Assembly (NCBI GenBank): GCA_026027325.1
Contig: JAMSLZ010000001.1
Location: 3,348,001 to 3,412,000, forward strand
Source: Actinomucor elegans
Taxonomy: Eukaryota > Mucoromycota > Mucoromycetes > Mucorales > Mucoraceae
Length of the DNA: 64,000 nucleotides
Reading direction: 5' to 3'
In this document: piece by piece, positions 1 through 12,103 of the stretch
Layout: the number at the start of each line of letters is the position of its first letter
Numbering within the stretch: the first letter of the stretch is position 1
The notes under the pieces: generated by a model
Databases searched by the model: none
Seen by the model: the letters and a program-made list of their open reading frames with translations, nothing else
Told to the model about the DNA's origin: nothing
Made by a program: the position numbers and the translations under genes

Positions 1-827
1 CAATGCAACTTTTCGTGTCTATTACGGTCGTGTTGTCTAGCAAACTTTCTACCACAATGCGAGCAAGCATAAGGGCGTTCGGAAGTATGTGTGCGCATAT
101 GTGATGTGAGGTTGTAAGGGCGAGTAAATGATCTTCCGCAATCATTATGTTGACAAACATAGAGTGCGCCTTCAATAGGTGCTTTTTTGTCTTCAACAGT
201 AGTAGTGGTAGCAGTAGCAGCAGCAAGGGCAGCAGCGACGGCCTTTTTGTTGGCAACCTTGTTCTTGACGCCTTTACCACGACCGCGACGGGTAGGACCA
301 GTTGATTTAGTTACCTTATTTGTCTTTTTGTTTTTGAGAGTAGCTGCTTCAAGTACTGGAGATGAAGGCACAGAGGAGTTGGTAGTGGATTGAGAAGATG
401 ATAGGCCTTCAGACAAGACTTCCGGTGAAGCGGCACGGGAATAAGTCCAATGAGACCAGTTTGTTTCCTTGAATTGATATGTCTTTTCAGGCATATTTAA
501 TGCAGCTTCGTGTTCAGCAATGAATTGATCTACTAATTCAATAGCAGGTGCTTTATGAGAATAGAATTCAGGCACCAACATGGAAGTAAGAACATCATAT
601 TGACCAAGAGGAGGCACCATGACCATAGCATCCAAGAATTGTTGTTGTTGTTGTTGATAGGCCATTTCATTCGATTCAGGTGGACTGGGATAAAACTGAT
701 TCATCTTGTCATCAACCGGAAAGTTCAATAAAGAATTATCAAGATGATGAAGAGATGTAAGGTAGTTTTGATATTGATCTGATGGAGGTGATGAAAAAAT
801 ATCTTGATGATAAAAGGTACTGTTCAT
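1..827 (-). CDS. CRZ1: Crz1-like C2H2 zinc-finger transcription factor (3' end off the left edge)
   Basis: The frame is open from ATG at 827 down to base 1, about 275 codons, so the C-terminus lies outside the window. The first ~220 residues are low complexity: a Gln run near residue 58, Ser/Thr-rich stretches, then a Lys/Arg- and Ala-rich segment. Two adjacent C2H2 fingers follow at about residues 222-275. Finger 1 is C-x4-C-x12-H-x3-H and finger 2 is C-x2-C-x12-H-x3-H. They contain [15 protein letters not shown] and [14 protein letters not shown], which closely match the DNA-binding fingers of the calcineurin-responsive factor Crz1. In that family the N-terminus carries calcineurin docking sites; I see no clear PxIxIT motif here. 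A nuclear role in Ca2+/ion stress is inferred from the fingers. Another Crz1-class C2H2 factor is the alternative. Confidence 0.8.
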   Translation of the reverse strand, partial: MNSTFYHQDIFSSPPSDQYQNYLTSLHHLDNSLLNFPVDDKMNQFYPSPPESNEMAYQQQQQQFLDAMVMVPPLGQYDVLTSMLVPEFYSHKAPAIELVDQFIAEHEAALNMPEKTYQFKETNWSHWTYSRAASPEVLSEGLSSSQSTTNSSVPSSPVLEAATLKNKKTNKVTKSTGPTRRGRGKGVKNKVANKKAVAAALAAATATTTTVEDKKAPIEGALYVCQHNDCGRSFTRPYNLTSHMRTHTSERPYACSHCGRKFARQHDRNRHEKLH

Positions 828-2639
828 TTTTATTAAAGTAAGTGTATTGTTATGAAGAGAAGAGCTTTTTTTTTAAAAGAGTATTTTGTTGAAGAAAGAA
901 GGAAAAAAAATAAGTAATAGGTAGTTCTTTTTATACAAGTGCGCAAGTGCGCAAGGTGTATTTTTAGGCTTTTTGTGTTTTTGTGTTTTTGTGTTTTTTT
1001 TTTCAATGTGTAACTGCTATCGGAAACAGTTGTAGTACAAAGAGGGTACTTTGTATTCAGATGACCGCTACCTTTTGGCACTTTTGTTCTTCAGCACATT
1101 CATTCGCAGATATAAATATACCAGAGTTAAAGTAAGCTTTGCAGCCAAGAGTTTTAGCAAGTTAATTCATGGAAAGCAATTTAGACGCGTAGAATATGCG
1201 CTTAGAGCACAGAAATAAGTGTACAACAAGTGTAATAGCTATCAAATAGACTATTCCAGATTCATACATGGTAATTCAGTTTGTAAGCCACCTCCGTTTT
1301 CCTATTTGGGGTCTGCTTTCTACGGCCTACCTTAATCAAGCAAAATATGGCATCATGACTTGGAATGAATAAAATGATCCATTGCTGTCAAGACAATATA
1401 TGGATGCCACCAAATAACAGTAGCAATCATTTCGGTATATCTATGTGCGCAGTGTTTCAAAGCATAATGACTAGACAACACATAAACCAATAGAGATAGT
1501 GCTATTCTGTTTCTTTTGGGTGTATGACAATACTTTCTTTGTCCGTTCCTTTTGATCTTGTATCGCACTTTCTATTGTTTGGTTCTATGTGTTACTATCA
1601 TTATCTACAATTAAAACATTAAAAACAGCAATGCAGTCAGTGTTTGCTCTGGCATAAATTATTCAACTCTCCAAAAAACTAATGCATACATTTCTATTGT
1701 CGTTCATATCCATCTCTCAAAGCTATCGTACATTTGAAAGCTTGGATATCAAACTGTTGTGCAACCGTAACATCTGCAACGTGGATTCTGATGGTAGATT
1801 GATAAAGAACAGTGCAGGGTTATCCCTCGACAAAAAAAGGGCTTCTTTTTGCCCCTAGGAATTATACATATGTATATACCTTTTTAAGAATACAAATCGA
1901 TTTTATCTTTACAATTTATTACTGCATTCTTTCGTTATGAAAAAAAAAGCAGGTTCATGTGTCTATTGTCTAGTAGAATCAATCCCAGCATCACGCCTCA
2001 GTCTTTCTTTCAAAAAAGGAATGCGTTTATGGCTGAATTGTTTATAAATAATCAGCCTCACGTTAAAATAGTTCACGAATACGCTTAAAACAGCAAAACA
2101 GGTAAAAGAACAAAAGCCTCAGTTTATAACCTTAAATCCAAAGAAGAGAGGCGCCCTTTTTTTTTCATTTTGAACTTCTTTAAAGTTTTTGCTATGATGA
2201 AAAAATTTTTATACAAAAGTGCTTCTCTTTATGATTGGCTTCTTCAGTATCGCATCATATTTTACCTGGGTCAGTTAAAAAAATAGAATAAAAGAAGAGT
2301 CTTAAAAGTCCATACGCTTCAAGCTGAACGTATCTAAAAGAAATGCATAAGTAAAAAAAAAAAAAAATACATGTACATTGTAAATGTTCTTTATTGATAA
2401 TTTCAAAAGACAGTTCGCAGCCACTTTGTTCGCGCGATAAGCTCATTTTAGTAACCAAAAGTACTCAGCCATCCTGATAACAAATAGTTTGATGGTTTCA
2501 ATCATGCTAGATAGACCGTGAGACTACATATCTGTCATCTGCTTAATGTCCCTTGAGACAACAAACAAAGTCTTTCTTATCTAAGACTTAAACGACTGTG
2601 CCTTTCCTTACATCCTTTCCATTTAATCAGACAAGTTGG
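828..2639. other. Intergenic, no gene recognised
   Basis: AT-rich DNA upstream of the zinc-finger gene and downstream of DNAJC3. Homopolymer runs and a TTTTTGTG-like simple repeat near 970-1005 are visible. The short open frames at 833-1081, 1353-1568 and 2255-2458 lack recognisable domains, codon bias or splice context, so I do not call genes. No tRNA or rRNA was seen. Confidence 0.5.
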
Positions 2640-3560
2640 CAATAAATCAATATACTCTTGGAAGTCTTCTACTACAGCTTTACGTAGTAATATATTTATA
2701 AAAACTGGGTTTAATACAGAAAAACATAGTTTTTTTTTCCTATATTATCCAAGAATCATTAAGTAATCTAGTACCATTGCTGATCTAGGTACACGTTTTG
2801 ATAAAGATATCCTAAACTTAATTTCATTTTCCGCATCGATAAAAGGGCCACCAACCTAGATCATTCTCTATCATCTGTTCACATTGACTTATGTATATGA
2901 AAACTGATGTATAAAAAAAGCGCGTTCTATTTTACACTTTATCTAAGGATCATTGAAATATCTTGATCTATTGTTCTTCTAAATACGAGGTTCCATCAAG
3001 CATTGCGTACATTTTTCATCCCCCGATACCCTTGCGATGATCGATGTATACAAAAAGTAGTGCACTGAGAAAGGCTACGTTTCGGTTTTTATATTTTACC
3101 AAGAATAACTAAATTACTTCAAATCTTGCTGATCTAGGTACGAGTTTCGATGATGTATTATGTCTATTTATTCGCTCTCAGTGCTAATATCACTATACCA
3201 AGCTGTCAACCTGCTACATCAATGTACCTATATAAGTCCATACACGCTAAAATAAATACATTCTATTCTGCATTTTATCCGAAAGCTATTATTCTTTTTG
3301 ATTTTTGGACGATGTAGATACAACCCTGTGAGATTATTACGATTTCGTGGTTTGCCATTTCAATTTCCGCTTTAAGCAAAGTGTTTCAGGATATATTGCC
3401 TTTAGTGCCAGGCTATATGCTAATGTATAACTATGAAAAATTAGCTGATTAAAAATATCACACATATTACCGTGCTTTGCCCGAGAATTGTTGTAATATC
3501 TCGATCCATTGGCGATATACAGCTAAGGGTTTGTGATTTCATTGGTAGGAAATAAATTCA
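2640..3560. repeat. Degenerate tandem repeat array, unit ~160-195 bp
   Basis: About five diverged units begin near 2740, 2933, 3092, 3273 and 3465. Each starts with a phrase like TTATCCAAGAATCATTAA, followed about 40 bp later by a GCTGATCTAGGTAC-like phrase and then CGTTTTGAT or CGAGTTTCGAT. The second half of each unit has ATGTATA-rich text before the next start. A partial unit probably precedes at 2640-2735. The copies are too diverged for a recent microsatellite expansion. Found by eye; a dot plot would give exact limits. Confidence 0.5.
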
Positions 3561-3604
3561 ATTGCCGATAGACAATAAAGCTGGAGATCCATTCCCCAAC
3601 AACA

Positions 3605-3645
3605 GTCTCCAGTGTCACCCAGTGTCAGTGTCAGTGTCAGTGAAA
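3605..3645. repeat. AGTGTC hexanucleotide microsatellite
   Basis: Three to five tandem AGTGTC units, one interrupted by CCC, about 280 bp beyond the 3' end of the DNAJC3 gene. Confidence 0.7.
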
Positions 3646-3922
3646 GTTGTCTAATAATCTGGACTTTCTTTACTTGGATCCTCTCTTCTGACACTTGGGT
3701 AACACTTTTTTTGTCACAAAAAGTCTAGAATATAAACCTTGTATACATATAGCTTGTGAGTCATGGTATATTATTCAGCCATACTGGAGAAATAGGGTTC
3801 ATCTATCAGTTATACAGTGTGACAAACAAAACTGCAGACTGCTGTCAAGCAAATAATAATTTATTACATTAAATAAAGAGTATATGTTCTTTGTACAGTT
3901 GTGATGTGATATGAAAGCTATG

Positions 3923-5741
3923 TTAGAAATGCATTTTGAATTCGGCTCCACCAGGGAATCCACTACCAAACGGAAATCCATTTTGAAAGTGAAATCCGCC
4001 TTGACCATGATGGAAAGGGAATCCACCTGTAGGTCCTCCACCACCACCACCGTTTCCTTGCTCTGGGTCGTAAGGATCAAAGCCATTATCGTATTGCTGT
4101 CTTTTGTCTATACATATAAAAAAAAAGTTTAATCACTCGGCCTATTTGCAAATAAGGTGAAACTTTACCAGCATCACTCAGCACTTCATAAGCCTGATTG
4201 ATCTCAGCCATCTTTCGTTCCACCTGTTCTTTATCCAAATCGCCATTGTATTTGTCTGGATGCCATTCATGGGCCTTTTTACGATATGCCTTTTTAATTT
4301 CACGAGTATCTGCGTTAGGTGACACATCTAACACCTTGTAATAGTCTCTCTTTTTTGATAACTTTAGCTTTTGATGTGCTTGCTGTAGCAGCTGACGAAT
4401 ATGAGGCTTGCGACCCTCTGTGAGTTCATTGGCGCGTTCTAAATCGCGTACTGCACTCTCAAACTCTTTACGGTTCAACAAGATTTCACCACGATACGAT
4501 AGTGCGTCTACATCATCACTATCAATTTCCAGAGTCTTGGAACACCAGGTTTCAATCTTTTCTTCGTTTTTTTCTTTTTGTTCACCATACAGCTTGCATG
4601 CCATTTGATAGCATTTGAGATGTAATTTGCGCGGTAGTTTATCTGTCTTGAGCTCTTTTTCTAGATCACTAAAATCAGCCTCCACTTGCTTGAGGATACC
4701 TTCACGATTAGCAGTACCAATGAGATGATTGGCTGCTGTAGCGTATTTCTTTAATCCAATGTCCTTTTCAATCGATGTGATCTCTTTATCCAATTTTTTC
4801 ATCTTTCGGAACAGCTTCTTGCATTGCTTTTGTTCAGGATCATAGTGTAAACACTGCTTAATATGTGTTAAAGCGCCTTGAGGTTCAAAGAGTGCATAAA
4901 AGTTGATTTTCGATAACAGAATGAGGATATCAGGGTCAGATGGGTTCAATTGTGCAACACGTCTAATTTGGTAAGCATTTGGGATTAGCTTAATCTTACA
5001 CATTCTTTAACAAGCTTACTTACGTAAAATCTCCGGCCGCCTCTTCAATCTCACCGCGAGCAAGATGGCACTGTGCTCTTAACAAACGAGCATTCATAAA
5101 CAAGGGCGATGTACGAGAAGCGGTGCTTGCAAGCGAAATGCAAGATTCAAAATTACCCTTTTCTTTTTCGATCTGTGCTTGTTTGGAAGCATTTTGAGCG
5201 ATCCTAACTGCATTGAGCTATTATATTACTGCGATTTAGTTTTATCTATTTACAAAAAAAGCCTGCATAGATATTTCTCCTTACCAATTTGTCAGCTTCC
5301 TCGTCTTTTGGATTCGTCTTGAGATACTTTATTAAATCTTTGAGGGCCAAGTCGAAAAGGCCTTCCTTGGCATAAATATGAGCTCTTTGCAATAAAGCCT
5401 TATCGAAGTCAGGTTTCAAGTTTAGAATGGTAGTAAAATCATCTGCTGCAGCATTATTACGGCCGAGAGAAAGATAGGCTGTTGCTCTCTTGTAATAAGT
5501 CAAGTAATTATCGGGTTCCTGACCTACAGAAGCAATGTGTTTTCAATAGCAAATCCAATTTGCATTCTATGTGATACTTACGAATAGCAGCATCAAAGCT
5601 GTTGAGAGCACTGTTAAATTGGCCTGTCGTTAAATAATTATTGCCTTCGGCCAGGTGCTGTTGAATGCTCTTATCACCGAATACAGAGTACGGAAACAGA
5701 AATGGAAGCACACAGGCGATGAGGTATCGATGATGTCTCAT
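3923..5741 (-). CDS. DNAJC3: DNAJC3/P58IPK-type ER luminal TPR-J-domain co-chaperone
   Basis: Five exons on the minus strand: 5741-5582, 5523-5285, 5217-5024, 4962-4169 and 4107-3923, all GT-AG, giving 523 aa. A hydrophobic signal peptide (residues 1-22, ending SVFG) is followed by TPR repeats to about residue 390 and a C-terminal J domain (~403-470) with the HPD motif at about 432-434. The tail is Gly/Phe-rich after a DP-x-DPE segment, as in animal DNAJC3. Members bind misfolded proteins in the ER lumen through the TPRs and stimulate BiP/Kar2 ATPase through HPD. There is no obvious HDEL, which is also true of animal P58IPK. The start at 5741 is chosen over an in-frame ATG at 5795 because it places the signal peptide first. 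It diverges from TMEM18 about 207 bp away. Confidence 0.93.
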
Positions 5742-5948
5742 TTTTATATCTACAGAAAACGAGAAAGAAGTAAAAAAAAAAAAAAGAGAGTCCATTAAAT
5801 ACTACTGGTATGGTTTTTATGTGGATTTTTTTGATTGGTTGGTTTCAAGCATTAGTGGTATTTGGCGGTGATTGGCCGATTCCTGTGAGCTAAAGGCGGG
5901 AAATACAACTGGCTTCTCTGGCGAACAATCTCGAAGTTTTTTTTGAAC
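5742..5948. promoter_or_regulatory. Short divergent promoter between DNAJC3 and TMEM18, with CCAAT boxes
   Basis: Only 207 bp separate the two start codons. ATTGG (inverted CCAAT) occurs at 5834-5838 and again at 5871-5875, the latter next to a GGCGG stretch. These are typical positions for HAP/NF-Y sites in a bidirectional fungal promoter. Binding is inferred, not shown. Confidence 0.45.
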
Positions 5949-6623
5949 ATGGCAACAACAATCAACAATGAATTTCTTGGAAATCTACTTGGATCAATAC
6001 GATCTGAACTAAAAAATGCAGACATGATGGGCTCTTATGCAGAACAAACCATTGCGTTTTTTAAAGCAGTATGTTTTTTCTTATCATTCATTTTTTTCTA
6101 TTCGTATTAAAAACTCAAGAAAAAAAAAAGGTGGACTGGACCGAGTCTTGGATCATAGGCGTGTTAGGATTCCATGTGCTATGTTTTATAATCGCAATAG
6201 GCTTAAGAAATCGACACGACAGTTTATCTATCTATTTCTTCATCATATGCAAGTAGTTCTTCAAGTTCAGAACGCGATTGCTGACATTATTTATTTTAGT
6301 GGGATTAGCGGCGTTAACACAGCCATTAAATAATCTCGGTATGAAATATTGGCAATTATTTTCCAATCAACCTTACTTTGACCCGTCAGGCATCTTTGCT
6401 GTATCCGTATACTCGTTTCCGTTACTTTTTAACGGGTTTGTTACACTGGTAAATTAATTGATAGTTATTAGATTTGATTTGTACTTCTTATACTTTGAAT
6501 TAGATGTTCATTCTTAAAGCAACAGTATCAGTATTGATTCAAACAAAACGCGCGCAATTGAGGCAGAAGATCAGAAATTCAAAAGTGAAGCAAAATAAAC
6601 AAGCAAAGACAAAGCAAAGCTAA
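5949..6623 (+). CDS. TMEM18: TMEM18 family nuclear-envelope membrane protein
   Basis: Exons 5949-6068, 6131-6248, 6300-6448 and 6504-6623 give 168 aa. The core DWTESWIIGVLGFHVLCF matches the family signature DWTEPW followed by helix 1. GLAALTQPLNNLGMKYW, YFDPSGIFAVSVYSFPLL and a Lys/Arg-rich C-terminal tail match helices 2-3 and the basic tail. Animal TMEM18 is an inner nuclear membrane protein that binds DNA through its tail; the fungal role is unknown. Intron 2 (6249-6299) must use a GC donor (T|GCAAGT). The adjacent GT at 6253 puts exon 3 out of frame, whereas the GC donor restores the family sequence without a gap. Intron 1 ends in an A-rich AAAG acceptor. Confidence 0.88.
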
Positions 6624-6727
6624 CATATATATATATAAAAAACTGTAACTTTTCATGGATAGTTCACCTCGTGTAGCTTATGTTGCAATATAATTTACAT
6701 TAAATCCTTGTGTACCTATTCATTTTG

Positions 6728-6737
6728 TATATAAAAG
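6728..6737 (+). promoter_or_regulatory. TATA box of the CAP-domain gene
   Basis: TATATAAAAG lies about 60 bp upstream of the ATG at 6796, a usual TATA position for a strongly expressed secreted-protein gene. Confidence 0.5.
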
Positions 6738-6795
6738 CTCTCTATTGGGATTCAATATTTCTCAATAACAAAAAAAAAGCATTCGTTTCTTATTA

Positions 6796-7287
6796 ATGTC
6801 TCGCTCACTATCTCTTTTAATTGCACTTGCTGTTGTGATAATCAGCTTTACCTTGCAAGTAAACGCCTTGTCTTCCAAGACCATCCAAACTATTGTCAAG
6901 AAACATAACAGATTTCGCGCAAAACATCATGCTCCTCCTCTCAAATGGGATAAAACTCTAGCTCGCTATGCTCAGAAATGGAGCAACAAGTGTGAATGGG
7001 AACATAGTAATGGTCCCTACGGAGAAAACTTGGCTATGGATTATCCCACTTGGTCTTCTGTTGTAGATGGATGGTATGGAGAAGTAAAGGACTACAATTA
7101 CAACAATCCCGGTTTCTCTTTGGATACTGGTCATTTCACAGCCGTTGTTTGGAAATCTACTACCAAGATAGGCTGTGGTGTCAAGACCTGTCGCGATAAA
7201 AAGATTTATACCTGCTCTTATGCTCCCTTTGGCAATGTAATGAGCAATAATAATGAGTATTTTATTGAAAACGTCCTAGCACCATAG
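6796..7287 (+). CDS. Secreted CAP/SCP (PR-1-like) protein
   Basis: Single exon, 163 aa. A signal peptide (about residues 1-24, ending VNA) leads into one CAP domain filling the rest. CAP motifs are present: HNRFRAKHHAPPLKWD, LARYAQKWSNKCEW, HSNGPYGENLA, HFTAVVWKSTTKIGCG and YTCSYAPFGN. The conserved cavity residues (His in HNRFR, the E of GENLA, and H-x3-VVW) are all there. Fungal PRY proteins bind sterols and fatty acids outside the cell. This is close to the minimal family length, without the Ser-rich N-terminal extension of yeast Pry proteins. Confidence 0.93.
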   Translation: MSRSLSLLIALAVVIISFTLQVNALSSKTIQTIVKKHNRFRAKHHAPPLKWDKTLARYAQKWSNKCEWEHSNGPYGENLAMDYPTWSSVVDGWYGEVKDYNYNNPGFSLDTGHFTAVVWKSTTKIGCGVKTCRDKKIYTCSYAPFGNVMSNNNEYFIENVLAP

Positions 7288-9537
7288 ATCCAGCATATCA
7301 TAAATATATAATAAATTTAATACATCTGTCATTTTCTACTCCTCCATTTTCCATTGTGCAATATTAATTTTTTTTTTTTTTTTTTTCGATCAAGGTCGGT
7401 TATACCTGCAAGCTTTAGTTTTAAAAAAGCGATTGGATGACCGAGAATCAAATGCACCTACATAGCTATATGCCATAAAAAGTTGCAACTTACTCGTGAA
7501 AAATGACCTTTCTCTGTGTAGCAAATGAAACGTACATTTTACTCTTTAATAATCAACCACAATAGTGAATGTAAAAATATATACTTGTGCAATTTTTGGC
7601 TTACTCGAAACACAATATAGCAGAAATAATTTCTTTAATAATATCAAACAAATGATAAAATATCACCATCACCATGAAATTGGCTCAACTCTATTGGAAG
7701 ACAGAGAAATAACTACTTGAAGTAGTAAGAGCGTAGGAAATTTGGGCTATTTTTTATCATCTGTATTTTTCGACCTATTCCGATTCAATGTCACATCTGA
7801 AAACCAGCACATGCTCAAAATAAAATGTTACATCTAATGGAGCAATACCATTTAACAGAACTACTACTCTTAATTTTTTATTTTTATTTTAGTGATGCTC
7901 TTTAAATTCACGCATTTCATACAGATTATTATGATCTGTCCAATCTGTAGATCTTGGTTCAATGTCACATCAAATGAATACATCATACATGCTCAGAATA
8001 AGCCATTGAACTTGTTGAAACTGCTGTTTCACTTCAACCTGGCGAATATAATGTATACATATTTCAATTAAACTATGATGATTGATATATAGAGCTCTTG
8101 GCCAACCCTGTCTTGATGTTATATATGTTAACTAGTTTGTATTCAGAATGAGCAATTGCACCTAGTAAAATATTCATCTAGTAAAAGGCAGCAAATATTT
8201 ATATATCGTATTTGTCGAGAACAAGCCTAAATTATACGTACCTCATATGGTACTAGAAGAGATGGAATTCAATAGTATGAGCCTATTTTCATTCTAATGT
8301 TAAATGTGTTTAGTGCTCAATGCTTGAATTGAGCTACTGTATCTGATAAAGCTTCAGTTTGACATCCTATATACTTATTTCGCCGAATAATGCATGCGCT
8401 TTTACTGGCTTTAGTAATAGAGTACTGATTTCAACATCATTGGACATAATATCAAAAAAAGTAAAACTAATGCTTTTATATAAACTAATATCATTGTAAA
8501 AAAAAATAGCTCTTTACATAGTATACCTGACTGTGCTTATTGTTATTTATAATTTAAGGAAATATGGCGCGTTCAAGGCTTTACTTTGATTACTATGGTT
8601 ACTATAGGAAGTGGACACACATTTGAAATAACCTAATTAGTGCGCTATCCTAATAAGATTTCTTTGTACATCGGCGCCTCAGTTGTACAAACACAATTTG
8701 AGTGAAATTGATAAGGACGGTGTGAATATTCTGTAGATTTTAGATACAAGACCTCAATTTGAAAAAGTAATATAAAGAGAGAAAGACGAATCGTCCAAGC
8801 AAACACCAGGGATTGGAACAATTGAAGAGTGACAGGTTAAAAAGAAATGCAATCAGCCCTATGAATCTGCTTCTACTAATCTACTTACTAGTCATAAGAC
8901 ATAATAAAGAGGTCCATGTACGATATCAATAAATAAAGACATTCGTTTTTTTCCAAGGCAGTATCTACGACTAAATTATTGGTACTACTTGCTTTCTGGA
9001 TTGACTAATACTGGTAGTCTAATATACATAAAATACACTAAAATTCTACCATTGACTAGCTGTCAAATGAGTCTAGTTTAGAATTAATACAAATCTAAAG
9101 TTATGCTAATGCTTACGTATGGTCAAAGATGAACTGCGGTAACTTTTACGACTGTTAATCAAATCAGAATTCCTTCTTTTGGTGAATACTATGGTTATTT
9201 ATATACAGTTAAAAAGCAACCCCGCTTGTTTCTCGTGCCTGATTACCATCTCTTCAAAATAAGGAACATTGGTTGGTTGAATTTACAGGGAAAAAAGGAT
9301 TACTATAAAACTTTTGTTAAATAACTACCACTCTTTATTCTTCTTTTACTGATCATTAAAAAAACACTGAAACAATAAAGACGAGCTCACAAAAAAAAAA
9401 GGTTCGAAAGGCTAGTGCTTCCAAGCGTATCAATTCACTAATTTAGTTTGTACAAATAGCTTTGGCATATCTATACCCTCGTCTTTTTTTTTTTTTTTTT
9501 GAAATCTCGGACTCTTTACTTTCATTGACTAGTTGAA
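7288..9537. other. Intergenic with dispersed degenerate repeats
   Basis: No gene recognised. A poly-T tract (7366-7386) follows the CAP gene. At about 7771-7840, 7951-8020, 8091-8170 and 8280-8350 there are four diverged copies of a repeat with the word order CACATCT or CACATC, then CATGCTCA(A/G)AAT, then ACATCT, CACCT or GTATCT. The same family occurs in most other gaps of this window. A T-run at 9484-9500 precedes the KCH start. Confidence 0.5.
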
Positions 9538-11093
9538 ATGGCAAGTTGACCCGCATTGCTACTTTTTGTTCATTCTCGTCCTAAACTTACTTTGTTTAGT
9601 GCTGTGGAAGTAGCAAAGGGCCCAAATGGAAAAGAGAAGTCGTGAAAGATCACAAATTTGACTATATTGATATCCATGAATTTTATGACACGTCGTGTGC
9701 TGCAAGAAGCGGTTATGTATTCATGTTTTTTTTGATGCTGAAAGGATTTGCAGTCTATGTAGCCGATTTATGGACAGCTGGTAAGGAAATGAAATAATAA
9801 ATTAAAAAAAAATCATTAGTGTTATAACAATATATTATACAGTTTCTTTGCTTGTTATTGGTAACTCGAGTATTAACGCAGATGCCAAAATTCCACCTGA
9901 AGTAGCCAAGTGGATTTTCTTGGGTGCAATCATGTTTTCATTTATATTATTGTTCTGGGATATAAGAAAAGCCCGTGGCATTATTGCATCTAGAGATATA
10001 TCCTTGTCTTTCTTCTCGCCCATTGCCAATCGTTGGTATTCTTCCAAAGACTACAATTACTTTTGCTTGTTTCGCAAAATCAATAACTCAAGAAAGTCGA
10101 TTGATTCTATTGCGTTTTTTGTCTTCTTTACTCTGAAAGGTAAAACTAGTTTTTTTTTGCACTCTTTGCATGCTATTAAACGTCGTTTAGGTTGGAAAAA
10201 GATACTGTTAGCTGAAGCACCAAGACAAGTGATTAACGTAGTGACATTGATCACTATCGTTCCCAGTTGGGTTGGTTCCGGCTTGAATTTGGAAAATGAA
10301 GAATTGGGAAAGACGAGTATTCAGCGTATCATGACATGCACCATGATATTCTCTACAGCCATTTTTGCGATTTCTTTTATATTGCTATGTGCAGCTGCTG
10401 TCATCTATATTCCTGTTCTATGCCATATCCAAGGAAATCTAAAGGAGTATTGCTGTCATAAAGTCGATAAAAGGTATAAAAAAATTAGAATTGCTCACAT
10501 ATATCAAAAGTTCGTAAGCTGATCATTTCTATCAAAGAATTGAGGAAATACTAAAAAAACAGGCACGCAAAAGAATTGAAAAAAACAAACAAGTAGAATA
10601 TCAAGGGAAAAAATCGCACAAAAAGAATGATATCGAAATGCAATCGTTACCTCAACCTACATTACCCAACGTCGATATCAATAACTTGAATACGAACAAT
10701 CAACAATCTTATCGACAGCAAGCAAACTATGCAGGCAGTGTTCATAGTCATAGTGCCGCTCCTCAACAACGCCCAATTTATTATCAACAAGGATCAAACC
10801 CTAATACAGTGATGGGATCGCAATTCGGTAGACGAAACAGTTTATCGTCTGTCAATAGTGACCAAGTAGGGCTAACCTCGCATGCTCAAGGCCAACCTTG
10901 GTCCTCACCTTATTACAGTCATAGTAACAATGGCAGTAGTTCAAATTTATCATATAACATTCAGCATCAACAGTACCAAAATCCATATCATCATAACAAT
11001 AATTACCCACCGCCACCACAACAGCAGCAGCATCATCAACCTCCTCCTCCACTACAGCGACAGGCATATAATCATAATCAAAATTACTATTAA
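9538..11093 (+). CDS. KCH1: KCH-family K+ transporter (Kch1/Prm6-like) with long Q/N/P-rich tail
   Basis: Exons 9538-9540, 9600-9780, 9843-10139, 10191-10473 and 10538-11093 give 439 aa. The core GPKWKREVVKDHKFDYIDI, the membrane helix after it, PPEVAKWIFLGAI and APRQVINVVTL match fungal low-affinity K+ uptake proteins (Kch1/Kch2). The 51-nt in-frame intron at 10140-10190 is called because removing it makes the TLKG-WKKILLAEAPRQ spacing equal that of yeast Kch1. Intron 1 begins directly after the ATG with a GC donor (ATG|GCAAGT), giving an MCCGSS start with two cysteines that could be lipidated (inference). The last ~150 residues are Gln/Asn/His/Pro-rich and probably disordered, longer than in yeast. 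It acts at the plasma membrane. Confidence 0.85.
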
Positions 11094-12103
11094 TGATTGT
11101 CGAATTATATCAGTACATATATTATATCCATATTGCCTTTTATATTGTACACTATATACTTATAAAGTCTTTTTTTTTATTTTTTTTTATTTTTACCTTT
11201 TTTAACTTTACAATATATAAGCTAGTTGGTTTTCTATCTTATGATATGAAACACACGGAAGCTAGCATAATGCATAGTTTCTGTATTGTAGTATAGGTTT
11301 CTGTTTTAGTAGTCACAAATGCCAACTCAAATCGATGCTTTCAATTCATTGACAACCAGAGGGTTCACAAAGAACTCATAGTTATCCCTCTCGACGAATG
11401 TTTGTAAATTACAAAAGCTTTAAAACTAAGGAAATACATAGAAAAAAAGTATTATGTATTTTTTTATACAATAATATGAATAGATTGCATATTAAAGTGG
11501 ATGGGTTACATAGGCTCCGATAATAGGACGTCTTTTTAACGCTTGAAGTAGTTTTTCTCGCTTTACTTTATTACCATTCAGAAGAAAGCTTCATGTTCTA
11601 TAACTTTGGTTAAGAATATCAAGTAGAAATAAACATTAATCGTCTTTGAGGGTGGTATAAGCAGATTTCCATATGATTAAAAACTAGAGCTTGGGTGAAA
11701 ATTGAGCATGGCATACACTAATCAATAGAGCGCTTATCTCAGTTAAATGTTACATCAGATGAGTAATCCGTGCCCAAAATGAGCCGCTGCATCTAGAAAT
11801 ATTTAAGATCTATTGTAATTCCTTCATTATAGGAAATTATCTATTGGCATTTGTTTGATTAAGTATCTAATGCTAAAATCTTAGTATCTTTGATAAAATA
11901 CCAGTGCAGTATGCAATGTAAATATTGTGGTAGTTTTGTTGGTTTTATAGATGATTTGAAAGAATGATTAACAAAAATTAAAGTGAAAGATGTGCAGTAG
12001 TAATATAATAAACAATAGTAGTATATGTGCTTGTGTATAGAGATTAACAAAAAGAATAGGAAAGTATATAAATAGTTACTATAGATGAGGAGGGGTTGGA
12101 AGA
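11094..12103. other. Intergenic between convergent KCH and RRM-PUF genes
   Basis: T-rich 3' region of KCH (11168-11200), then AT-rich DNA. One dispersed-repeat copy lies at about 11725-11805, with GTTACATCAGATGAGTAATC followed by CCCAAAATGAGCCGCTGC and ATCT. No gene recognised. Confidence 0.5.

Noticed and set aside
187..393. 68-codon Ala/Val-rich frame on +
   Set aside because: It is the antisense shadow of the Ala-rich part of the Crz1-like gene.
3600..3650. CRISPR-like short repeats
   Set aside because: A simple AGTGTC microsatellite with no spacers, in a eukaryotic genome.
9400..9415. GGTTCGAAAGG resembling a tRNA B box
   Set aside because: No cloverleaf can be drawn and the final C of the consensus is missing.
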